Of a DNA stretch of 64,000 bases, positions 35,970 to 43,918 are shown one piece after another (the first letter of the stretch is position 1; each line of letters opens with the position of its first letter). Below the pieces are notes generated by a model. It was not told the origin of the DNA, searched no databases, and was given only the letters and a program-made list of their open reading frames with translations. The DNA comes from Kiritimatiellia bacterium. GTDB taxonomy: Bacteria > Verrucomicrobiota > Kiritimatiellia > UBA8416 > YA12-FULL-48-11. The position numbers and the translations under genes are program-made. The stretch lies in the NCBI GenBank assembly GCA_028716365.1, contig JAQUPZ010000015.1:19227-83226 (forward strand). Direction: 5' to 3'.

Positions 35970-36656
35970 ATGAAAAAATATACAGCAAAAGAAGTTGCAG
36001 CAACTATTGATCATGCCGTTTTAAAACCTGTGTTTACCGAACAGGATGTAATCAAGAACGCGCAGATGTGTATAAAGCGCGGAGTGAAGAGTATGTGTGT
36101 CAGGCCCTGCGACGTGGCTCTTACCGCTAAAGAACTAAAAGGGTCAGGCATTGACGTGTCGGTTGTTATTGGCTTTCCGCATGGAAGCAATCGTTCCGAG
36201 ACAAAAGCCCTTGAGGCAAAACTGGCGATCCAGGACGGGGCAAAGGAACTTGATATGGTCATGAACATTGGCAAGTTTCTTTCCGGTAACCACGATTACG
36301 TAAAGAAAGATATCGAGGCAGTTGTGGCAGAAGCAAAGAAAGCAGGGGTACTGGTCAAGGTGATCCTTGAAACCTGTTATCTGAACAGGGAACAGGTTGC
36401 CGCGGCATGTAAAATAGCTGAAGCGGCCGGTGCGAACTTTGTCAAAACATCGACCGGTTTTGGTGATGGCCCGGCAACACCGGAAGTAATTGATATCATG
36501 ATCAAAACTGTCGGGAAAACAATGGGCATCAAGGCGTCCGGCGGTATCAGGAACTGGGACACAGCAGTGGGCTATCTTAATCAGGGTTGTACGCGGCTGG
36601 GTGTGGGGTCAACAGAAGCTGTTCTTGATGGGGCTCCGGCAGATGGAAAATACTAA
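35970..36656 (+). CDS. deoC: Deoxyribose-phosphate aldolase
   Basis: A 228-residue class I aldolase, close to the usual DeoC length. ATG 35970 has GAAAGAG upstream; an in-frame ATG at 35868 would add 34 non-conserved residues. Hallmarks are IDHAVLKP at the start, MCVRPCDV, DMVMNIGKFLSG (Asp95), Schiff-base Lys159 in FVKTSTGFG and Lys188 in IKASGGIR. It cleaves 2-deoxyribose 5-phosphate, or a related 2-deoxy or 2-keto-deoxy sugar phosphate, into acetaldehyde and a triose phosphate. No kinase or phosphopentomutase gene is in the window, so the source of the phosphorylated substrate is open. It overlaps the next gene by 14 bases. Confidence 0.93.
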   Translation: MKKYTAKEVAATIDHAVLKPVFTEQDVIKNAQMCIKRGVKSMCVRPCDVALTAKELKGSGIDVSVVIGFPHGSNRSETKALEAKLAIQDGAKELDMVMNIGKFLSGNHDYVKKDIEAVVAEAKKAGVLVKVILETCYLNREQVAAACKIAEAAGANFVKTSTGFGDGPATPEVIDIMIKTVGKTMGIKASGGIRNWDTAVGYLNQGCTRLGVGSTEAVLDGAPADGKY

Positions 36657-37707
36657 GACTGGAACTATGAGGGCTGTTGTTTATCACGCGCCGGGCGATA
36701 TCCGGAAGGAACAGGTTCCGATGCCGGCGTGTGGAAAAGGGGAAATACTGGTCAAAATCGATGCCTGCGCAGTGTGTGGAACGGATTTGAAAGCTTTTGT
36801 ATCCGGTAATCCTCGGATTCTGGTCCCAAAAGTGATGGGACATGAGTTCACTGGAACCATCGAAGAGACAGGTCAAAAGGTCAAAGCAGGTTTTCGTAAA
36901 GGCGATCGAATTGTAATGGCAACCTCGATTTCCTGCGGGAAGTGTTATTACTGCCGGAGAGGATGGAACAATCTCTGTGCCGATATCAAGCCGATGGGTT
37001 TTTCATACGAAGGTGGAATGGCTGAATATGTGGTGATTCCAGAGAGGGCGATTAACAACGGACATCTAATAAACGTGACGGGAAAGGTCAAACCGGAGTT
37101 TGCCGCTCTTGCCGAACCGTTAAGTTGTGCAGTGAACTCAATAGAGAACTGCGGAGTAAAAAAAGGCGATATGGTGGTGGTTGTTGGCGCGGGACCAATG
37201 GGGATTATGAACGGTTGTGTGGCGCGCGAATTTGGCGCAAAGAAGATCATAATGGCAGAAGTAAACAAGGACAGGTTGAAACAGTGTGATGCATTTGGTT
37301 TTGATCTGCTTGTCGATCCGGCGAACGAGGACCTTGTCAGGATTGTTAAGGACCAGACCGGCGGTCTTGGCGCTGATGTTGTGATTGTTGCCGCACCGGC
37401 AGCATTACCGCAGGAACAGGCATTGTCACTTGTCAGGAAAAGAGGATCCGTCTGTCTTTTTGCGTCATTACCTGCAGGAAAATCTTTACTTTCGGTTGAT
37501 TCGAGGCTTATTCATTATGGTGAGCTGAAAGTCGTCGGGACGAGTGATTCAACTCCGGCGCAGGTCAAAAAGGCTGTAAAGCTGATCAGCGGTGGATCGA
37601 TACCGGTGAAAAAACTTGTTACCCACGTCCTGGATCTGTTTGAGTTTGGAAAAGCATTTGAACTTATGAAGAGCGGTGAATCATTGCGTGTAGTATTGGT
37701 GCCGTAG
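36643..37707 (+). CDS. Zinc-dependent medium-chain sugar-alcohol dehydrogenase
   Basis: A 354-residue MDR. The start at ATG 36643 overlaps the deoC stop; an alternative is ATG 36667. Catalytic zinc site CAVCGTD and GHEFTG, structural zinc cysteines in SCGKCYYCRRGWNNLC, Rossmann motif GAGPMG near residue 180, and ADVVIVAAPAA. It belongs to the sorbitol/threonine-dehydrogenase-like branch. Overlap with deoC indicates translational coupling in one operon. A long palindrome follows its stop. Confidence 0.9.
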   Translation: MENTKTGTMRAVVYHAPGDIRKEQVPMPACGKGEILVKIDACAVCGTDLKAFVSGNPRILVPKVMGHEFTGTIEETGQKVKAGFRKGDRIVMATSISCGKCYYCRRGWNNLCADIKPMGFSYEGGMAEYVVIPERAINNGHLINVTGKVKPEFAALAEPLSCAVNSIENCGVKKGDMVVVVGAGPMGIMNGCVAREFGAKKIIMAEVNKDRLKQCDAFGFDLLVDPANEDLVRIVKDQTGGLGADVVIVAAPAALPQEQALSLVRKRGSVCLFASLPAGKSLLSVDSRLIHYGELKVVGTSDSTPAQVKKAVKLISGGSIPVKKLVTHVLDLFEFGKAFELMKSGESLRVVLVP

Positions 37708-37732
37708 GAGATTTGAACTCGTAGGACGGGAA

Positions 37733-37892
37733 GTGCCGTGCATTTTGGGCGGAAGTGCTTTTGCGTGATGCACCGCCTCCGGCAGTGTTGGAGCGCTCTC
37801 CGGATACCATGAGTATACCGGCGAGCGCTCGCGCCTTGCCGGCGGGGCGTCTGACGCAAAATCATTCCGCCGGGAATCGAAATGCACGGCAC
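37733..37892. repeat. 160-nt near-perfect palindrome, copy 1
   Basis: GTGCCGTGCATTT (37733-37745) is the exact complement of AAATGCACGGCAC (37880-37892). Pairing continues inward: GGCGGAA with TTCCGCC, TTTTGCGT with ACGCAAAA, and GAGCGCTC near the centre. The RNA would fold as one long hairpin. It has the same length and layout as the element at 45829. It lies between the MDR and SDR genes of an apparent operon. Confidence 0.75.
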
Positions 37893-37901
37893 GGTCGTCA
37901 C

Positions 37902-37919
37902 GCCCCGACTAGTCGGGGC
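37902..37919. repeat. 18-bp perfect palindrome
   Basis: GCCCCGACTAGTCGGGGC is a perfect palindrome just after the 160-nt element. Twelve bases of it (ACTAGTCGGGGC) recur at 42706-42717, upstream of the DUF1080 gene. Confidence 0.5.
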
Positions 37920-38007
37920 ATAATGGAAAGAACAAAGGTGTGAATATGTGGCAGGACATTGTACCTTTACGACAAAGTATTTGGACTTATTGGCGAAGGA
38001 GAAACAT

Positions 38008-38769
38008 ATGAAATTAAACCTTAAAAACAAGGTGGCGCTGGTAACAGGCGGTTCGCGTGGAATCGGGAAGGCCATTTGTCTTGCTCTTGCTGGTGAAGGT
38101 GTAAAAATCGGGGTAGACTATGTTTCCAGCAAAACCAGGGCCAAAGATGTTGTTAAGGCGATCATGAACGATTTTGGTGTTGAAGCCGTGGTAATCAAGG
38201 GGGATGTCGGGAAAGAGACAAATATTGTACCCATGTTCGATACCGTTGAACTTGAGCTTGGACCGGTAGATATACTGGTAAACAATGCCGCGTATTGTCC
38301 ATCAGGTCCCATTTCATCCTACACAAGAAAGGACTGGGAACACACTTTCCGTATCAATGTCACCGGTGCATTTCTTGCCAGCCAGGAACATATCAGAAGG
38401 CTTCGGGCCAGGAAGGCAAAGGGAAAGATCGTTAACATCGCTTCGCAGGCGGCGTTTCTTGGCTCCACTTCCGGGCATCTTCCTTACGATTCAAGTAAAG
38501 GCGCTCTTGTTTCCATGACGCGGTCCATTGCCAGCGAGGTTGCAGCAGAAGGTATCAACGTGAATGCCGTGGCGCCTGGAATGGTAATGACGGAAATGGT
38601 CGCGAAAATCTGGGAGAAGCGGAAAGATTTCTACCTTTCGCGGATACCGCTGAAGAGAATTGCCCAGCCGGAAGAAATCGCAAACGTCGTTGTTTTTCTT
38701 GCATCAGACGCGGCCAGTTTCATAACAGGTTCCACGCTTGACGTGACCGGTGGAGTGATGATGAGATAG
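38008..38769 (+). CDS. Short-chain dehydrogenase/reductase (FabG-like)
   Basis: A 253-residue SDR starting at ATG 38008 with AAGGAG upstream; an in-frame start at 37948 is not conserved. The cofactor motif is TGGSRGIGKA at residues 13-22, NNAA at 92-95, catalytic Tyr160 and Lys164 are in LPYDSSKGAL, and the C-terminal TGSTLDVTGGVM is typical. It resembles FabG-type reductases but, in this neighbourhood, is more likely a sugar or polyol dehydrogenase. It is separated from the upstream MDR by 300 bases that hold only palindromic sequence. Confidence 0.9.
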   Translation: MKLNLKNKVALVTGGSRGIGKAICLALAGEGVKIGVDYVSSKTRAKDVVKAIMNDFGVEAVVIKGDVGKETNIVPMFDTVELELGPVDILVNNAAYCPSGPISSYTRKDWEHTFRINVTGAFLASQEHIRRLRARKAKGKIVNIASQAAFLGSTSGHLPYDSSKGALVSMTRSIASEVAAEGINVNAVAPGMVMTEMVAKIWEKRKDFYLSRIPLKRIAQPEEIANVVVFLASDAASFITGSTLDVTGGVMMR

Positions 38770-38778
38770 CGTCAGTCA

Positions 38779-38852
38779 GGTAGGGACGGCACTCCGCTGC
38801 CGTCCTGGGAAAAAGATGAAAGATGGCGGTCGACGGAGCGACACGCCCTACC
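38779..38852. repeat. REP-like element with GGTAGGG/CCCTACC ends
   Basis: GGTAGGG at 38779-38785 pairs with CCCTACC at 38846-38852. Inside the left end, GGACGGCA and TGCCGTCC form a perfect 8-bp hairpin (38784-38805). The layout, a GTAG head followed by a hairpin with a second inverted unit, is that of REP elements. It lies between the SDR stop and the MFS permease start. Confidence 0.55.
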
Positions 38853-38896
38853 TTGTGATTGTGGTTTGATGGTTGGTAACAAATCGGGAGGCAGAT

Positions 38897-40240
38897 ATGG
38901 GAATGTCGGGTACAACGAGAACTAAACTGTCTGTCATGATGTTTCTTACGTATGCCTTCAACGGCATCTGGAGCATTCCGCTCGGGTCTTACATGAACCG
39001 CGTCGGTTATTCCGGTATCGATATCGGGACCGCCTACAGTACCGTGGCTGTCGGGTGTATTATTGCTCCCTTTTTCGTGGGCATGATAGCCGACAAGTTT
39101 TTTGCGGCGCAGAAGGTGCTGGGCGTACTCAATATTCTTGCAAGTTGCTTCCTTGTCGCGGCGGCGCATCTGTCGGTGGGCCCGGATGGCAAGGCCAATG
39201 TCATCAACGGGCATGTGGGACTGGGTCTTTTTTACTGGATGCTCCTGGCCCATTTCATCTGTTACATGCCGACCTGGGCATTGACCAATACAATTGCCTT
39301 TCGTCAGATGGATAATCCCGGAAAGCAATTTCCCGGTATTCGTGTAATGGGTACAATCGGTTTTATCGTGGTGAGTGCAACCACCCTCTTCGGTGAACAG
39401 CTTAACCGTGCGTTTAATACCACTGAGAATTTCGAGGTTACGGTCGCGCCAATGTATATCGGCGCCGTTCTCGGATTTATATTAGGCCTGATTTCGTTCT
39501 TCCTGCCGTCCACGCCGCCGGAGGGCAGGGGCAAACAGTTGACATTCGCCGACATCGTTGGAGTCAAGGCCCTGTCGCTTTTAAAGGACAGGAATTATGC
39601 GGTTTTTGCACTGTCATCTTTTTTGATCATGTTTGCCGCTTATTTTTACTGGAACTGGGCCAATGTATATCTCAACGAGTCCAATATGAAATATTCACAG
39701 TTCTGGCAGAGTACCGGCCAGATGTCCGAGACAATATTTTTGTTTATCATGCCCTGGTTTTTTGTACGTCTTGGCGTCAGAAAAATGCTGTTACTGGGGC
39801 TGTTTTCGTGGATCCTGCGATTTGTCTGTTTCTCGTACGGGGTATGGGGTTCTGCAACTGCGGCACTGGTCGTACTTGGACTGCTTCTTCATGGTCCGTG
39901 TTATGACTTCTTTTTTGTTACCGGCCAGCTTTATACCGACAGCAAGGCCAGCAAGGACATTCAGGCCCAGGCCCAGGGCCTGATTTCGCTGATCACCGTC
40001 GGGCTCGGTTCGTTTTTCGGCAGTATGATTTCAGGTTTGATTGTTGACCACTATGCCGTAAAAGCTGTTGTCGAAGGTGTCGAAAAAATAAGCGGTCACA
40101 ATTGGCATGTCATCTGGTTCTGGCCGATTGGAATCATGGTTGTGATCATTGTGCTGTTCTTCACCGGTTTCCATGACCAGATCAAGGTCGGACACGATGC
40201 CTCGTCCTCTCCAACTGGGGGAGAAGGTAAAGCTGCTTGA
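38897..40240 (+). CDS. MFS permease, nucleoside:H+ symporter (NupG)-like
   Basis: A 447-residue integral membrane protein with GGGAGG before ATG 38897. About twelve hydrophobic helices are visible. The N-terminus (LSVMMFLTYAFNGIWSIPLGSYM) and the loops fit the NupG/XapB-like nucleoside/sugar symporter family; IMFAAYFYWNWANVYL and LLHGPCYDFFFVTGQLYTD are similar to family blocks in the second half. It probably imports a nucleoside, deoxysugar or related sugar for the cluster with DeoC and the dehydrogenases. It is the last gene of the plus-strand catabolic run. Confidence 0.88.
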   Translation: MGMSGTTRTKLSVMMFLTYAFNGIWSIPLGSYMNRVGYSGIDIGTAYSTVAVGCIIAPFFVGMIADKFFAAQKVLGVLNILASCFLVAAAHLSVGPDGKANVINGHVGLGLFYWMLLAHFICYMPTWALTNTIAFRQMDNPGKQFPGIRVMGTIGFIVVSATTLFGEQLNRAFNTTENFEVTVAPMYIGAVLGFILGLISFFLPSTPPEGRGKQLTFADIVGVKALSLLKDRNYAVFALSSFLIMFAAYFYWNWANVYLNESNMKYSQFWQSTGQMSETIFLFIMPWFFVRLGVRKMLLLGLFSWILRFVCFSYGVWGSATAALVVLGLLLHGPCYDFFFVTGQLYTDSKASKDIQAQAQGLISLITVGLGSFFGSMISGLIVDHYAVKAVVEGVEKISGHNWHVIWFWPIGIMVVIIVLFFTGFHDQIKVGHDASSSPTGGEGKAA

Positions 40241-40335
40241 GTCGAATTGAACTCGGAATTATTTCCGTGTTTTGGTGCCCAATATCATGATATCATGGAA
40301 TAAATTACAATGAATTAATTGTTCGACAGAAGAAA

Positions 40336-40905
40336 ATGAACAGAATAGACACATGGCTGTGCTGGATCGCATTGCTCGGGATCGCCGGATGTGCGAGCGT
40401 GCCGAGTACGCTTCTGACGGACGAATTATCCAAGGGAGCTTATCGGCAAGTTCTGAATGAGACAATGTGGATAGATGGCGCGGTCTACGGCTACGCTGGG
40501 GATATCGAGAATCGCACAGCCACTGCGACCCGTTTACTCGCGGGACACGAGAAGGCCCGCGCTATCTTTCTTCGCCTCCTCGCGGACGCGAAACCTGCCG
40601 GCAAACTCTATGCCCTGTGCGGATTATACTACGCGGATTGGGACGAATTTCAGAAACAAGTCGAAGCGCTTCGTCATGACCCTCGGGAAGTTTCAACGAC
40701 CACCGCTGACGTCGTCGGCCCACAGAGGATTTGCGACATCGTATTCTGTCCTTACAGAGATAAAGACAGAGAACGGATTGTGTTGAAGAGAGGCCAGACT
40801 CTTCATCAGTGGCTCAAAGAGAACAAGGGGAAGAAGGGGTACGGCGACATCAGTGGCGGAGTTTATCCAGAGAACATCGTAAACCCAGATTCTGAACAGA
40901 AATAG
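40336..40905 (+). CDS. Lipoprotein of unknown function
   Basis: A 189-residue protein. The N-terminus MNRIDTWLCWIALLGIAGC has a clear lipobox (GIAGC, Cys19), so it should be a membrane-anchored lipoprotein. The mature part has short blocks such as EKARAIFLRLLADAKPAGKL and GKLYALCGLYYADWDEF that resemble helical repeat segments. The C-terminal part includes DIVFCPYRDKDRERIVLKRG. I do not recognise a family. The start lacks a strong ribosome-binding site. It stands alone, convergent with the epimerase gene. Confidence 0.7.
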   Translation: MNRIDTWLCWIALLGIAGCASVPSTLLTDELSKGAYRQVLNETMWIDGAVYGYAGDIENRTATATRLLAGHEKARAIFLRLLADAKPAGKLYALCGLYYADWDEFQKQVEALRHDPREVSTTTADVVGPQRICDIVFCPYRDKDRERIVLKRGQTLHQWLKENKGKKGYGDISGGVYPENIVNPDSEQK

Positions 40906-40971
40906 TGTCGAACCATGCCTCGTGACCGCGGCGGTCACTCGGAGGTTCAAGGCAGTCGTTATCACGGCCCT

Positions 40972-41844
40972 TTATTCCTGAATAACAATCCGGTGAGTAC
41001 AGGTAAAGGTTTTGTTAGAAGCCAGTTTGTTTATACCCGGTTTATTCATGATTATGCCGTCGGTATTTGCGGGATCAACGTGACCATACCACGGCTCGAT
41101 GCAGACAAAAGGGGCGGCAGGTTTGGCCCAGATACCGAGATAAGGAAAACCGGGAAACTCGACTGTGAGACGATTGCGATGTTTAGATGAGCACAGGCTT
41201 ACTTTTCCCGATTCAAAGTCCAGAAGAATCAATGCATCACGATAGAACATGTTCTTGCTAATGTTTAGAATATTTTCGTTCTGAAGTATTCTTTCGGTCT
41301 TTTCCGACAGGAGATGGTCTGCGCCAAGAAAATAGGCATCCAGCATTTCTTTTTTCTCGAACTCGAGGAAGTAGTCTTCAATCCGGTCATCCTCCCCCCA
41401 TGTCAGTGAAAATGCAGGATGGGCTCCGATGGAGAAGGGCATGACACCCTCTCCGTTGTTTCGTACTTCATATTGGATGTCCAGGCTGTTGTCTTTCAGG
41501 CGATATTTTACCCACAAAGCAAAATCAAATGGATATCTTTGTTTTGTCGCAGATGACGGAAGCAATTGATAAGAAAGAAAATCAAATGTTTCCTCAACTA
41601 ACGTAAAATCCAGGTCCCGCGCAAAACCGTGTTGTGTAAGTTCGTAGGTTTTTCCTTCGAAAGAGTAGCGGTCATTTGCCAGTTTGCCGACAATCGGAAA
41701 AAGAATCGGTGCATGGCGTCCCCAGATTTTCGGGTCAGCCTGCCACATGTATTCTATGCCGCCTGCGCTTCTGATACTGCACAGTTCTGCCCCTTGCTGT
41801 TTGACTGTAACCGTCAGAAACGAATTTGATATGGATTTGTTCGT
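40972..41844 (-). CDS. Aldose 1-epimerase (LacX-type), apparent ACG start
   Basis: The recognisable protein includes GAELCSIRS, WQADPKIWGRHAPILFPIVG, TQHGFARD with the catalytic-type His, IGAHPAF with the second His, and FVCIEPWYGH with the Glu, a complete aldose-1-epimerase active site. The first in-frame ATG (41748) would remove the first two strands (SFLTVTVKQQGAELCSI), which are clearly coded upstream. An in-frame TAA lies at 41860-41862, and between it and the conserved part there is no ATG, GTG or TTG. The best candidate is ACG at 41844-41842, five bases after AAGGTG. The enzyme would interconvert sugar anomers in the cytoplasm. Confidence 0.8.
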   Translation of the reverse strand, partial: TNKSISNSFLTVTVKQQGAELCSIRSAGGIEYMWQADPKIWGRHAPILFPIVGKLANDRYSFEGKTYELTQHGFARDLDFTLVEETFDFLSYQLLPSSATKQRYPFDFALWVKYRLKDNSLDIQYEVRNNGEGVMPFSIGAHPAFSLTWGEDDRIEDYFLEFEKKEMLDAYFLGADHLLSEKTERILQNENILNISKNMFYRDALILLDFESGKVSLCSSKHRNRLTVEFPGFPYLGIWAKPAAPFVCIEPWYGHVDPANTDGIIMNKPGINKLASNKTFTCTHRIVIQE

Positions 41845-41916
41845 ACTATCACCTTTTTGTTAAAAATAGTACTAATGTTATCGTCCGATCAATCTTGTGT
41901 TACAAAGGTTGGTCGG

Positions 41917-41952
41917 GCGCTCCGCGCACGGCCTGCTCGCGCGACGGAGCGC
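41917..41952. repeat. GC-rich hairpin, REP-like
   Basis: GCGCTCCG (41917-41924) and CGGAGCGC (41945-41952) form a perfect 8-bp stem around a GC-rich loop in an otherwise AT-rich gap. CGACGGAGCG is also present in the element at 38779. No gene is seen in 41845-42003. Confidence 0.4.
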
Positions 41953-42003
41953 ACGAGCCACCTGCTGCAATAGTACAATCCCGAATTATCCGAAAAGTTT
42001 TTA

Positions 42004-42678
42004 TTATTTATCAAGGACCTTGATTCTGATATTGCGCCAGGCAACTTCAAACGGCCCCCTGTCGCCAACGCCATGGACCTGGAGACCTATAAAGCCTTTC
42101 GGATGGGTTTTGGCTTTTTCTTCATCAGTTAAATCTTCAATTACCTCGCCATTTATCCAGACCTGAATTCTCGGGCCCTGTGCCACAACGCGGTACTTGT
42201 TCCATTCACCATTCTTGAACGCCTTATGTGGCTTGAGTTTGTCTTTTGCCGTCATCCAGCCGCCGCATGATTCACCATAAACGTAACCCGACACGCCGCC
42301 ATTGGCGCCGGCTGCGGCGATTTCAACCTGTGGTCCGTTTACGCGTCCAAATTTCTCTTCACCCTTGGGTTCTTTTGTCTGGGAACGGATCTGTACCCCG
42401 GAATTCAGTTCGTTGTTGATGAGCTTAACTTCGAATTCCAGTTCAAAATTGCCATAGTCCTTTACGGTACAGAGAAACGAATTGGGACTTTTCGGCGCGG
42501 TTTTGCCGATAATCATATTGTCTTCAACGCGATAGGTGGCTAGTCCGTTTTTCTGGATCCAGCCTTCGAGTGTTTTGCCGTCAAACAGCGGCACCCAGCC
42601 GTCATCGGCGGCCATGACTGTCAGTGACAGAACCAGGGTTAATGATACAATTAGTGATGTGATACGGTTTCTTGACAT
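42004..42678 (-). CDS. Secreted DUF1080 protein, third copy
   Basis: A 224-residue protein starting at ATG 42678, with AAAGGAG upstream; an in-frame start at 42732 is unlikely. The signal peptide is ITSLIVSLTLVLSLTVMA. Domain hallmarks are PLFDGKTLEGWIQKNG, NSGVQIRSQT and GPFEVAWRNIRIKVL, as in 3-keto-disaccharide-hydrolase-type DUF1080 proteins. Unlike the copies at 25348 and 30825 it has no Gfo/Idh/MocA partner next to it. Twelve bases of the 37902 palindrome lie upstream. Confidence 0.9.
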   Translation of the reverse strand: MSRNRITSLIVSLTLVLSLTVMAADDGWVPLFDGKTLEGWIQKNGLATYRVEDNMIIGKTAPKSPNSFLCTVKDYGNFELEFEVKLINNELNSGVQIRSQTKEPKGEEKFGRVNGPQVEIAAAGANGGVSGYVYGESCGGWMTAKDKLKPHKAFKNGEWNKYRVVAQGPRIQVWINGEVIEDLTDEEKAKTHPKGFIGLQVHGVGDRGPFEVAWRNIRIKVLDK

Positions 42679-42878
42679 GATACTCTCTCCTTTTTTTGAA
42701 GGCATACTAGTCGGGGCGGGGTGCGAGTTCAATCCAAAACAACGCGGTCATTTAATTGTTTTTGTTTGAATGGCATGTGAGTATTTACATGATGTAAAAA
42801 TCGGGATAATCTGATATAAAGTACTTGTCAGTCAGAGGGGCGAAGCGTGAAAAACATAGTGTATTGTAAGGAGATGGT

Positions 42879-43886
42879 ATGAACAGTAAAGAAAGATGTC
42901 TGGCTGCGATTAACGGTAAGCCGGTTGATCGTGTCCCTGTTTTTCCGTTGTTGATGTTTCTGGCGGCAAGGCATGCCGGGATAAATTACAAGACTTATGC
43001 CACGAATGGTTCTGCAATGGCGGATTCCCAGGTCAATATGTACAGAAAGTTCGGGTTTGATGCGATCACGGCTTGTTCCGATGCATTCCGGATCCCGGCT
43101 GATCTTGGCGGAGAGATGAGTTATCCTGAAATGGCCACCCCTCATCTGGAAAAACCACTGGTAAAAGGGATGTCGGATTTGAAAAAGCTTCGTCGGCCGG
43201 ATCCCGACCGGAAAGGCAGTCGAATGGCTGACCGCAGTCAGGCTGTTCGCGAGATGGCAAAGGCCGTGGGTAATGAATGCCTTGTACTGGGATGGATCGA
43301 AATGCCTTTTGCCGAGGCTTGTTCGGTTTGTGGCGTCACCGATTTCATGATGTTGATAATGGATGATCCGCCAACGGCCCACGCTATACTCGAATTTCTG
43401 ACACAGATAGAGATCGATTTTGCATTGAGTCAGATTAAGGCTGGGGCACATATGATCGGGGCGGGTGATGCTGCGGCATCACTGATATCGCCTGAGTTGT
43501 ACCGTGAGTTTGCGTTACCATACGAAAAAAGGGTCTCCGAAGCGATTCATCGTGCAGGATCCATCGTTAAATTGCACATTTGCGGCAACACCAATGCATT
43601 GCTGGATGACATGGTCAGGTCGGATTGCGACCTTTTCAATGTAGACCACATGGTTGATCTTGTCCGTGCAGCAGAGGTATACGGCAAAGCAGGGAAATGT
43701 TTCAAAGGTAACCTGAATCCTGTAACAGATATGCTGCAAGCCACGCCTGATCAGTGTTTAAAACGGTCAACGGAATGTATTAAGATCGCAAGTGGAAAAC
43801 GTTTCATGCTGAGTCCGGGCTGTGAAGTTCCATCTGGAGTGACAGATGAGGTTTTTGCAGCTTTCTGCAAAGCGCCTCAAAAGTAA
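42879..43886 (+). CDS. Uroporphyrinogen-decarboxylase-fold methyltransferase (MtaA/CmuA-like)
   Basis: A 335-residue protein with AAGGAG before the ATG. It begins with the family motif NSKERCLAAINGKPVDRVPV. His233 and Cys235 (KLHICGNT) and Cys315 (LSPGCEVP) match the zinc-binding H-x-C...C set of MtaA/MtbA-type methylcobamide methyltransferases and not the active site of true UroD. It probably moves a methyl group to or from a corrinoid. No corrinoid protein or partner methyltransferase is in the window. It may act on methoxylated sugars or aromatics released by the nearby glycoside enzymes; this is speculation. It is followed 32 bases later by the GH43-like gene. Confidence 0.85.
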   Translation: MNSKERCLAAINGKPVDRVPVFPLLMFLAARHAGINYKTYATNGSAMADSQVNMYRKFGFDAITACSDAFRIPADLGGEMSYPEMATPHLEKPLVKGMSDLKKLRRPDPDRKGSRMADRSQAVREMAKAVGNECLVLGWIEMPFAEACSVCGVTDFMMLIMDDPPTAHAILEFLTQIEIDFALSQIKAGAHMIGAGDAAASLISPELYREFALPYEKRVSEAIHRAGSIVKLHICGNTNALLDDMVRSDCDLFNVDHMVDLVRAAEVYGKAGKCFKGNLNPVTDMLQATPDQCLKRSTECIKIASGKRFMLSPGCEVPSGVTDEVFAAFCKAPQK

Positions 43887-43918
43887 CGAGGATTAAGAGT
43901 AAGATTACGATTGCGAAT

